Below, one piece after another: positions 1 to 9,727 of a DNA stretch of 64,000 nucleotides. A program made the translations under genes and the position numbers. The DNA lies in contig NC_059079.1 of assembly GCF_020497125.1 (NCBI RefSeq), forward strand, positions 47,317,114 through 47,381,113, in the 5' to 3' direction. How positions within the stretch are numbered: position 1 is the first letter of the stretch; every line of letters begins with the position of its first letter. The notes under the pieces are model-generated. The model saw only the letters and a program-made list of their open reading frames with translations. It had not been told where the DNA came from and did no database searches. This DNA is from Mauremys mutica. Taxonomy: Eukaryota; Chordata; Testudines; Geoemydidae.

Positions 1-815
1 GTGGGATCTAAACCCTGCCCCTCAAAAGGGAGATAGGCACATAAGTATGGGTGAGAGGGAAGCTCCTATCTGTGCTTGGGATTCGCAGCTGTAAGCCATC
101 TTCTCAAGTAGATACCTAAGCCCTCTTTCTCAAAAACAGATGAGGTGCCCCCTTACAACTTTTAATCTAGTGGTTACAGCATTTACCTAGGATGTGGAAG
201 ACCAAGGTTAAAATCTTCCTGTCTACTAATATTAACTCATATTTCCTACCTCTCAGAAGAGTCTCCTAACTGCTGGACTATGGGATATTCTGAGGTGGGT
301 CTTTCTCAGACTTTCCTGTTGAAACCATTCAACTGTGTATAAATAATTACTCACTGGGCCAGAGACAGAGAGAGTGAGAATAACCCCTGGGATATAGAGT
401 CATTCTCTCACTTCTTCTGCCCCAATGATTAGTTATTTATACACAGCTTAATGGCTTCTAAAGGGGAGACTGAGAGAGACACACACCGCAACTACCACAC
501 TTTCAGTGGGAAGAGTATTCATGTGAGAGGTGGAAGAATCAAATCCCTACTCCAAATCTGGCAGATGGAGGAAGATTTGAACCTGGGTCTCCCATATCCT
601 GGGTAAGTGTTTTAACTACTGGACTCAATATTATAAGGGGAGGCAGCGGCACCACCACAATTTTTTGCAGGGCCTGATCTGGAAGCCAGCCTCTGAGAAT
701 GCCTGTCAGATTGGACCTTATAGGCAAGATGAGCAGGGGAATGCCTAATTAGAGGATCCAAGTGGGGTTTAGGCATGAGTAGGTGCCTGGATGTCAGGAG
801 TGAGGTAGCTATATG
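1..815. repeat. large palindromic repeat with tRNA-like arms
   Basis: The stretch folds on itself about a centre near position 390. An inner pair is visible at 333-348 and 431-446 (CTGTGTATAAATAATT against its near-perfect reverse complement). An outer pair carries a tRNA-gene-like box: 165-227 reads CTAGTGGTTACAGCATTTAC and continues to a GACC-GGTTA B-box-like motif, and 545-630 carries the same box on the opposite strand. Flanks at 1-60 and 750-800 also mirror each other (AGGCACATAA / TAGGTGCCTG type words). I recall this as a common turtle repeat; it is not named here. The left end may lie outside the window. The frame at 539-727 is a by-product. Confidence 0.6.
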
Positions 816-867
816 GAGCCAAGAGGCAGATTTTTAGTCAGCTAGGGATCTTTATTGGTGGAAGTGT

Positions 868-1095
868 TAAGTATAATTTAAGCAGGACATTAGGAACAAT
901 TTCTACAAGTAAGATTGGCTAGATCCAGCGGTGGTGGGAAAAAACTTGCCAAGGAAAGTTGTTGAGGCTCCATCTCTAGAGGTGCAGAAGGGTTATTCTA
1001 GGTAAAACAGCTAGAAGACTAGTGTAGCAGAAAATCAGGTACAGTTGCAAAAAGAGAGACTAGATGATCTAGGATAGCCTTTCCAAAATTATGTC
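868..1095 (+). mobile_element. CR1 LINE 3' remnant
   Basis: The stretch from GGACATTAGGAACAATTTCT through the 'gtaagattggctagatcc', 'gttgaggctccatctctaga' and 'gactagatgatctaggat' phrases resembles the end of the CR1 reverse transcriptase ORF and start of the 3' UTR. It is short, has no open frame and is old. The family call is from memory of CR1 wording. Confidence 0.6.
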
Positions 1096-2650
1096 TGAAC
1101 AGACAACTCAGAATTTATGAAAAGCAAAGCTTTGTGTAATAAAGCAGGCACTAAAAACATGCAGATTTAGTCAGTTGATTAATTCACTGATCTTTGAAGG
1201 TCAAAATGTGAGAGTGAATTAGGATTCAGTTCCACAGTATTCTATGGGGAAAGATATTAAATTTTATCAAACATGCCTCTAGAGAAAAGTCCAAAAATAA
1301 AACTCTTCAGTATTATTCATGGGGAGTATTGTACACCAGCATAATTTGGTTAATGATGGAGATGAGGATGGAAATGAGGCATGGATGTTCTGTAGTCACA
1401 ACCTAGATTTAGTGAATATAGGCACAGACTAATAGATAATATGGAGAAAATAGAGGTATTTAAAATACTATGCAGGCTGGTGCTGCTTGTACATGATGAG
1501 TTTCTTGTAGAAGATGCAATACAAATTTGAGGTTGTTTTTCATATACACATCTGTGCAAAAAGACTCAGAAAACTGGGAATGAAGGTCCCAGTCCTGCGG
1601 ACACTACATGCACATGATTTGCTTTATGCATGCCTGTAGTCCCATTGAACCCAGTTGGAATATTCAGAGATAAGCACATGCATGTTTGCATGCCCCAATT
1701 CAGAAATCCTCCCTATTTAACTTAAAGTTATGCTTAGACTTAAACATATTCTACAGTGCTGTCCTAAATACAGGAGGAGTGAAGTATACGTTTAAGTGCT
1801 TTCTTGGCTTAGGGCCTAGTTATCATTGTTATTTATATTGAATTAGATTAAAGCTGCAATCAGAGCATAATGTAAAAATCTCATACAGAGTAGATTTTAC
1901 CTTTTACTGTTATACAGATTTTCTTCTATCAAATGAAGAATTTCCAAATAAGTAACTGCAAGTATATGATGATATTAATTTATAAACCCTGTGGAATTTG
2001 CCATTCAAATATAGCCAGTTTTTGTTAATGTTAAATATTGTGTTAAGGTATTTTAGTGAAAGATTCTCTGTCTCTCATCCCATAACTAAAGGTTCTTGAT
2101 AAACAAAATTAAGCAATTAAATAAAAAGCTGCAAAAATGTGAGTTATTAAAAACAGAAACTTGATAAGAAAAAGACATTTAGAAGCTATTCAAAAAGCAA
2201 ACACATACAGTTGAGCCAAATTCCCCAGTTCCTTATGTAGGCAAAATACTCACTGAAATTGGGTGGAGTTTGTCTGAATACAGACCTCAAGCTTTAGCTC
2301 ATTGTTTTGAGATATGTGCATATGCAAAGAAAAGTAGTAGTGTTTCATGTAGCAACACTGGGTTGTGGGAATGCACAGAGTCTATGCTAGCTTTGACACT
2401 CCTCTTCTAGGGTCTTTTAATGGCCCATATAAACATTGGCTCCATACTGCCACAACAAATGTTTTACAGGTGCCTCTAAAAATAGAACACCAACCTAGCC
2501 ATGGAGAGATTAATGTACTGCAACGGTCCCGATTCTGGAAACAGATGCACCACTGAAAATTCGTACTCTAGCCAAGAGTCCCATTAGCTCATTCTACACA
2601 GATGTAAGGGTCCACACAAGATCCATATGTTTGCAAGATCAGGTTCTAGG
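1096..2650. other. AT-rich stretch without recognised gene
   Basis: Mostly unique-looking AT-rich DNA. At 1575-1690 there is a decayed palindromic repeat with 'tgcatgcctgtagtcccattga' type words (the 'cccattgaagtcaatggga' family scattered through reptile genomes). The short frames at 1350-1559 and 2365-2556 resemble no protein I know. Confidence 0.5.
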
Positions 2651-2654
2651 ACAC

Positions 2655-3180
2655 TAGTCTGAGGCAGTGATGCCGGAACCGGGGAGGGTAACATGGCCTG
2701 TCCACTTTTTGCTGGGGTGGACCCCTTTTCTTTTCCCTTCTCTTCCCCCTGATTCCCCACCCCCTGGCCAGGCCAGGGTGGAGCCCAGCTATGGAGCCCA
2801 AGCAGTTGTGGGAGCTGTGCATGCGAACCTTTCACCTGCCCATGGTGCAGGGGAGCTGAGAGAAGTCCCCAGCCCGTGTCCCCGCCTGGCCCAGGGCACA
2901 TGGCGGTAGAGAGTCTGTGACTTCGCGCTGGCTCCCCACAGCTGCCCACACAGCAATCCCCAACCTGGCTCTGGCTTGTGGGGGAAGACCTTGGAGCTGC
3001 AGTCTCACCATGGTAAGAGCCATGTCTCGGGGAGCGTGGGTCCCTCCACCTGCCCGGGGTGGGGACACAGGTAGCCCCTCCCCTCCCTGGGCAGGGCCTC
3101 AGTGAGGCAGTGCCCCTAGCTTCCCCACTTTGGGGAAGGCTCCAGTGCCCTTGGTCTGCGGAATGACCTCAGTGTGGTTG
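2655..3180. other. GC-rich unclassified segment
   Basis: A block of about 500 bases rich in CCCC and GGGG tracts with an abrupt composition change from its AT-rich flanks. It gives overlapping open frames on both strands (2584-2949 minus, 2667-2909 plus, 2832-3068 minus), which is what a stop-poor GC block does by chance. None resembles a known protein. The start, 'gaggcagtgatgccggaacc', looks like wording I associate with a turtle repeat, but I see no defined ends. Confidence 0.4.
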
Positions 3181-5379
3181 CTCACATCACCTCTCAAAAC
3201 AAGTTTTAAATTCAGATGTAAGAGGTTAATTTGAGTATATAGTAACTACTCTATTTGCTTGTATGGTTACTGGACTACCAGTTTAGAACTTCTTGTTTTA
3301 AAATACTTTGTGGCACTGCAAGTGTGAAAGGTTCTTCTGTAAAGAAACACATTCAGTTTTAACACTTGTTAGGTCTTTCTGGAGACCCAGAAACAGTGAT
3401 TAGTTGTGCCATAATTTCATTCCCATAGCACTTTGCAGCTGTGATACATATCAGAATTACTTAACGGCACAGCGTGTGCTTCCAAGTCTCGGAATTTTAT
3501 CAGTAATCTGGTGATATTTGATGTTTTACTTCAAGCCCCAGCTGCTGGAATAGATTACATGAGAATTTCAGATTTCACACACACACAAAAAAAAAAGTTT
3601 GAAGTCTGCCTGACTGCAGAGAAAAAATGACCCAAGTGTAACTGTGACAGGATTGTCTGCCCCATGAGGGCATTACTGCCTACTGGTCAGTCTGTCCCCA
3701 GCACCTGGCATGGCTCTTTACGAATCAAAAGGTCCAATTACAGATAGGACATGAGAAATATTGGAAGAAAGATTTGGCAGAAACCCCCGCTACTGTTTTT
3801 AAAAGGGCACAGGGCCTTGCAGTGAGGGCAGGACAAGGCTCCCGTCTCTCCTAGCTAATTGGGAATGAGATGGGAGAAAGCGACTAGCATAAATGCTGCC
3901 TTATCCCTCGGAGCAGGGCAGATGTCTGCAGACATTGAAGGGAATAAGAAGGTTCCTACAGGGCCAAGTTAACAGGGAGCAGAAACATGCAGGAGAAGAA
4001 TGCCAAACCCTCTGAGCGTGAGGACTAAGTGGGGCCACCTGACAGATAATAATCGGTTGAATTACTCAGCTCCAAAAGGAGCTTTGGAGATTCCACGTGA
4101 GGGAAAGAGGATGAGAATTACTTGAACTATCCAAGCTCCAGGAAGAGGGTAGGGGCTCCTGCCATAAAGTGAGGCAAAATCTGAGAAATAAACTTGAGGC
4201 GATTGAGAACAGAGCTTAGAGGGCAAGCTTCAGTGGAACCCCAAATGTGAGAAGCTCCTTTTCTGTATTTGAGACTTAATGAGCCTTTTTTGGCAGGTGT
4301 GATAATAAACAAGCCCTGATGAGGGTATCATTGAATAAAGACTACCTGAAGTGAAGTTATTGGCATCCTGAGAAGGTAAACTGAGGCAAGGAGTAAATGT
4401 AACACCACACTAATTCAGCAGTGAGTGCTACAGGGCAGGGATATCCCATAACAGTGAAGTAAAGGCAAATAATTAAATATGGGGTGGGGGATCATGGCTT
4501 TTTTAACCAACTTCATCATTTGTGGGGAAGGGGGGAGGAAGGGAAGAGGCATGATTTATGTTTGAAGATTTGGGGTTAGAATTAATGCAATATAGTAGGT
4601 TTACCAGTATTTTAGGAGTCTTGGTAGGTTAGGATTGGCAAGAGGAACTCTGCTAAACTAGCTGCATCTCTATTAGCTGCATATGAGCAAAATTTGGTTA
4701 GAAACATTAATATCTAAAAAACATTTGATAAAATATGCAGTACAGATGTGAACATTGAGATACTTACTTTTCTATTTTAACTGACCATTAGGGTTGCTAC
4801 ATAAACTTATTTGTTTCCTTGCATGCCTAAGAAATATGACAAAAACAAAATATCAAATTAATGCTGAAATCTGCAAGTAAGGACATACACCCACGCACTA
4901 CCAATGATGCAGTGGAACTAAAATACATTCTCAGAAATGTTGAAATGAAATACCTTAATGAGTGTGATGAATGCCACTAATTAAAATGTTATATTAAGCC
5001 ACTATTCAACATGTACTGTTTACTTAAGTTGGAGAAACTAAATTGCTCTATACCACCAGCTGGTTCAGTTATGTTTAATTGTTTTTCATTGCAAATAATA
5101 AATTTTAAAACAGAATTGTAACAGAAGTGGGGTCCATCCAGCCCCTGGAACAAGGGGAAAGAGGAAAGACTTGCAGGTGGGGGTTGGAGCCAAACTATAT
5201 GGAAGCCTTCTTTGTCAGGAGACGTTCTAGCCTCCCAAACTTGTCTATAGGGGCACAAATGAGATCACTAGAATTCCTTTTCCCATTGCCAAACAGATCC
5301 TAGAAGTCTGTCAAATTGGGGAGATGTAACAAAACCAGTGGGATCTATAGAGGTAACTGGTTTGTTGCTGCTCCTTTAC
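3181..5379. other. no gene recognised
   Basis: AT-rich DNA with only chance frames (4127-4312, 4989-5258). A short A-run follows a CA tract at 3575-3595. I see no further structure. Confidence 0.5.
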
Positions 5380-6680
5380 CCTGGCCATCTGAATTATCAA
5401 ACACATAGATGAATACAATATGTTGAGAAAGAGTCAACATGGCTTTTGTAAAGAGAAATCATGCCTCACCAATGTTACTATTTTTTGAGAGGGTCCAAAA
5501 ACATGTGAACAAGGGTGATCCAGTTGATATCATGTCCCTGGAATTTCAGAAGGCCTTTGAAAAGGCCCCTTACAGAGAGTAAGCAGTCATGGGATAAGAG
5601 AGAAGATCCTTTCATGGACCAGTAACTGGTTAGAAAAAAGGAAACAAAGGGTATGAATAAATGGTCAGTTTTCACAATAGAGAGGTAAATAGCAGGGTCG
5701 CAAAGATCTGTACTGGAACCGATGCTGGTCATCATATTCAGAAATGATTTGAAAAAGAATGTGTACAGTGAGGTGACAACACTTGCAGATGATACAAAAG
5801 TTACTCAAGAAGATTAAGTCCAAAGTTGACTGCAAAGAGTTGCAAAGGAATCTCACAACATGGGGGTTACTGGTCAACAAAATGGCTGATGAAATTCAAT
5901 GTTGGTGAGTGCAAAGCAATGCACAAAAACAATGGGTGTCTACATTAGCTGTTACCACTCAAAGATCTTGGCATCATCATGGATAGTTCTCTGAAGACAT
6001 CCGTTCAATGTGCAGCAGCAGTCAAAAAAGCTAATAGAATGTTAGACACCATTAGACAAGGGGTAGATAAGACAGTAAATATAGCACCATACCCACCTCT
6101 TTAATAGTGTGCACAGTTCTGGGCACCCCATCTCAAAAGAGGTATTAGAATTTGAATAAGTACAGAGGCCAACAAATGATCAGGGATATGGAACTGCTTC
6201 CATCTGAGGAGAGATAGATATGACTAAGGGGGGGATTGATAGAAGTTCTATCAAATTATGAGTGATATAGAGAAATAATTATTTACCTCTTTGCATAACA
6301 CAAGAATCAGAGGTCACCTAATGAAACTAATTGGGAGCAGGTTTAACACAAATTTAAGGAAGTACTTCTTCACACAGTGCACAATCTACTTGAGAAACTC
6401 ATTGCCAGGAGGATGTTGTGAAGGCAAAAAATATAACTGGGTTCATAAAAAGAATTAGATAAATTCATCAATGACTATTATCCAAGATGGTCATGGATGC
6501 AGCCCCCCGTGACTGTTAGAACCTGGGACTGGATGACAGGGGATAGATCACTTGATAACTGCCCTGTTCTGTTAGTTCCCTCTGGCATTGGCCACTGCTG
6601 GAAGATGGGATATTGGGCTAGACTGACCATTGCTCTGAACCAGTATGGCCATTCCCATGTTCTTATCCTGTGTAAAGTAA
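5380..6680 (+). mobile_element. CR1 LINE fragment, RT domain to 3' end, decayed
   Basis: Reading across frameshifts gives recognisable CR1 reverse transcriptase phrases in order: a 'QHGF-K'-like start near 5435, then 'FQKAF' near 5545 (palm motif A), 'LADDT-like' near 5780-5800 (motif C) and the 'W-NKMADEIQ' region near 5880. The C-terminal phrases follow (6110-6420), then a 3' UTR ending in 'gggctagactgaccattgct' and 'ggccattcccatgttcttat' at about 6620-6670, which is the standard CR1 end. Many stops and indels break it and no frame exceeds about 85 codons. It is 5'-truncated, as most CR1 copies are. Confidence 0.85.
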
Positions 6681-8163
6681 CTGTCAGCAGCTGTTGGGGC
6701 CTGAGAAGATAAAGGTGTTCAGGCGGCCAGAGGGCTGGACAGGGCTGTGTTGCACCTGTAGGGGCAGATAGGGGCAAACAGTTTTTATGTGTTCTGTATA
6801 AAACAGGACATAAAAGGTTACTCTGGGGAACTGAATTCAGGGAAAACTGATGATACTCAGACTGTCAGGGCATGGACATCAGCTAGGTATCTCAGGCATG
6901 GTGGAGATTGGACATTGGCAAAGGGGCTGCCTGTGTAAAATGGAGATGTTACAATGGGAAAATCAGGGTTCTCAGAAAGGAGGGACTGGCCTGCAGCACA
7001 AACATTAGGGCTGCCGAGGGAGTTCAGGCAGTGGGAGTGATGAAAGCCCTTCCGCTTATGCATCTGTTCCACTCAGCAGCAGACCAGAGGGACCCAAGGG
7101 ACAAAAATTGCTGCTGCTGAGATAACATGAGCCAGTACGGCAACATAAATGGATACCAAATAATACACAATGGGGACTCGGCATTGTCTTCAAAAAGGGA
7201 GAAGGGCAAGACTGTGCACATATTAACCTTGGGCAGCAAGCTGAGGGTCAGACAGAAAGCAAGACGAAAGTGACAGGTATGCAGTGAGAGAGGCAAAAGA
7301 GTGGTGAGAGGCTCGCAGTGACAAAGTGGGCCTTGCGGGAGTCCCAGCAAGAAAAGCACTGGATTAAAGAGAAGTTTGGAGACCACCTGTGGTGGATGGA
7401 GCTTCCCATGTGGATGAAACTCATACAGGGGGACATGATATTAATGTGTTCCCTGAGAGCAAGCAAGGTTTAGAAAGGGAGAAGGGATGGGGTATATCAT
7501 GCTATGCCTGGCCCTTTAAAGGCAAGCTGGGTTTAGCTTGGCCCATGATCTACCAGTTACCCCTCAGTCTTGCCTGTGATTAGCAAGTAATTAGCTGAGT
7601 GCAATGGAGTTAGAGTGACTGACCCCTGCTGCAGAGAACTACTTAGAGCTGAACTTGGGGGAGAAACTGCATAGAAGTCAGGACTCTTCTGCAATAAGGA
7701 AAACTCATATGGAACAGGGTAGCTCCTGTGAATGAGGGAGGAACCCTGAGATATGTCCTACAACAATCAGGGAGATCCTTTAGAGAGGCTACCAAAGTCC
7801 CTGGGGAAGAAGCAAGATAGAGAAGCTCTACAGGGACCAGGAGAAAGGGCCAAGAAGCAGAGAACTCTTTTGAAGCCTGAGAGGGGTGCAGAACTACTGA
7901 TTAGGACTTTCAGTTGGATCTCTTGTTTCCCTGGAAGGAGACTGAAATGTGTGATTTGGCACAGGGCTGAGCTAAAGAAGATGCTGGTGAGAGGCAGTCT
8001 GCCAGTAGGAGGTGCTGGTGATGAGGTCTTGCAGCATTGCACTCTGACACAGGAGGATGCTGGGATGGTGAGTATGTAACCTTAGAAGATTCTGTAGTGG
8101 TATTTCCAGTCCTAATGATATGGTGTTAAATAAGTACCTATTATATATTAACAGACAGCATTG
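6681..8163. other. unclassified stretch
   Basis: Moderately GC DNA with overlapping chance frames on both strands, the longest at 7024-7386 (minus) and 7753-8079 (plus). Neither resembles a protein I know. The style of 7600-8080 (many GAGG and CAGGG words) could be a decayed retroelement interior, but I cannot place it. Confidence 0.35.
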
Positions 8164-8171
8164 GCCACATT
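8164..8171. repeat. left target site duplication of hAT element
   Basis: GCCACATT lies immediately before the terminal CAGGGCCGGCTC and recurs exactly after the other end, at 9617-9624. An exact 8-bp duplication is the hAT signature. Confidence 0.9.
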
Positions 8172-8452
8172 CAGGGCCGGCTCCAGACCCCAGCGCGCCA
8201 AGCGCGCGCTTGGGGCAGCATCCCGCGGGAGGGCGGCAGGCGGCCCCGGTGGGGGAGGTCCACCGGAGCCGCGGACCGGCGACCACCAAAGTGCCCCCCG
8301 CGGCGTGCCGGCACAAATCCTAGAGCCGCCCCTGCCGGCAGCCGCGGGGAGCCCAGAGCCCTTTAAATCTCAGCTGCGGCCGGGAGTCAGAGGGCTCTGC
8401 ACTGCCCGCAGGGGCAGGGAGCCCAGAGCCCTTTGAATCCCAGCCCCTGGCC

Positions 8453-8820
8453 GCTGATTGCCCCCTCCCCAGACCCCTGCCCCAACTGCCCCCCAGGACC
8501 CCCACCCCCTATCTAAGCACCACTGGTCCTTATCCCCCGATTACCCCCTCCCGAGACCCCTGCCCCTAACTGCCCCTTGGGACCCCAGCCCCTATCTAAG
8601 CCTCCCTTCTCCTTGTCCCCAACTGCCCCCTCCTGAGACCCCACCCAACTTCCCCCCAGGACCCCACTCCCTACCTGTCCCCTGATAAACCTCCTGGACT
8701 CCCATGCCTATCCAATTGCTGCCTTTCCCCTGACTGCCCCTCTGAACCTCTGCCCCATCCACCCCCCCCCTGCTCCTTGTCCCTTGATTGCCCCCTGGAA
8801 CCCTCTACCCCTTCTCCAAC
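8453..8820. repeat. C-rich minisatellite inside the hAT element
   Basis: Units of about 80 bases recur, each running from 'gattgccccctcc' through 'gacccctgcccc' and 'ggaccccca' to 'cctatctaagc' and 'ccttgtcccc'. The first two (starting about 8453 and 8535) are the clearest; later units are shorter and diverged. The absence of stops here produces long false frames. Confidence 0.75.
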
Positions 8821-9404
8821 CCCCAAACCGCTTACTGTGCCACTCAGCGTGTCTGGCTCTGTGCAGCTCCAGACAGTTGCTGCCATGCTCCCCCATGGAG
8901 CCCACAGCCCTCTCCCACCCCCAGCACCTGCCTTCCAGATTTGAACACCTCAGAATTCAGGAGTGCTCAAGCTCGGTTTGGGCAGCTTTTACTTCATTTC
9001 TCCCAAATCAAATATACTGATCCACTGTAACTTGCTGTAGAAAAAGTAGGATAAAATTGAGCAAGAAATGCTTATTAGAACTGGAATTGCTATTTTCAAC
9101 AGCCATTGCCTTTTTGTTTGTTTGAAAGGAAGACAGTGATATTGCATTGGCAAATTCCCCATAGAAAGAAAGAGTGGAACAAAAGAATAATAAAGGCACC
9201 TCAACTTTTCCTTATTTATGGAGGACAGTCTTATAATATGCATCCAGATATCCTCCAATCACACAAGCTGAAAATTGTTCCACTTTACTGCAGCTCTGTA
9301 ACCATATGGGAACCAGTCCTGTCTGTGTTTTGTGCACATCCAAAATTCCGGCTGAATGACCCGCCCTGGGAGCGAGTTACCAGTGACCCAGGGCTGAGGC
9401 AGCA

Positions 9405-9575
9405 GGAGGTGTGTGGGGGGGGGCACTGGTGGGGGGGAGCCCAGGGCTGGGGCAGCAGCAGGGTGGAGGGAGGGCACTGGTGGGGAGGAAAGGGGGAAGC
9501 CCAGCACTGGGGTGGCAGGGGATGTGTGTGTGGGTGGGGGGAGAGCCCAGGACTGGGAAGGGGGGCAGCCAAATT
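9405..9575. repeat. G-rich tandem array inside the hAT element
   Basis: Three or so diverged units contain 'ggcactggtgggg' followed by 'gcccagggctgggg' or 'gcccagcactgggg'. G runs of up to nine occur. It mirrors the C-rich array at the other end only in composition, not in unit sequence. Confidence 0.7.
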
Positions 9576-9616
9576 TTTTTTTGCTTGGGGCAGCAAAAAA
9601 CCTAGAGCTGGCCCTG

Positions 9617-9624
9617 GCCACATT
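9617..9624. repeat. right target site duplication of hAT element
   Basis: GCCACATT, identical to 8164-8171. Confidence 0.9.
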
Positions 9625-9727
9625 CTAAGCTCTGTTACACAGGTGTAAATCAGGACTAGTCCTATTTACTTCAGGGGTATTATTCCTGATTATACCTGTG
9701 TTACGAGGTTCAGAATCTAGCCCTATA
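9625..9727. repeat. palindromic repeat split by the hAT insertion
   Basis: The arm TGTTACACAGGTGTAAATCA (9633-9652) is mirrored by TGATTATACCTGTGTTAC (9688-9705). The outer words 'cattct' and 'agaatctagccct' extend the pairing. The matching outer left arm continues before the hAT element ('ttggccacatt', to 8171), so the hAT copy landed inside this older palindrome. Words of this family ('tgatttacac', 'tgtaaatca') recur at 36366-36460. Confidence 0.65.

Larger units (their letters stand above)
8172..9616. mobile_element. non-autonomous hAT element, 1445 bp
   Basis: The left terminus reads CAGGGCCGGCTCCAG. The reverse complement of the right terminus reads CAGGGCCAGCTCTAG, so the terminal inverted repeats differ at two of 15 positions. 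Both sides are bordered by an identical 8-bp target duplication, GCCACATT. The sub-terminal wording also matches ('gcttggggcagc' near both ends). The interior holds a C-rich tandem array on the left, an AT-richer middle (8945-9370) and a G-rich array on the right, with no transposase I can recognise. It would have been moved by a hAT transposase supplied elsewhere. The 180-codon frame at 9106-9648 crosses the element end and is fortuitous. Orientation is arbitrary. Confidence 0.9.

Noticed and set aside
165..227. Possible functional tRNA gene
   Set aside because: Only A/B-box-like wording is present, mirrored at 545-630; there is no complete cloverleaf, so it is SINE-like.
2584..3105. Four overlapping frames on both strands
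   Set aside because: Product of one GC-rich block; none has a recognisable motif.
9106..9648. 180-codon plus frame
   Set aside because: It starts inside the hAT element, runs through the G-rich tandem array and crosses the element end. Its length comes from low stop density; opposite-strand frames are equally long.
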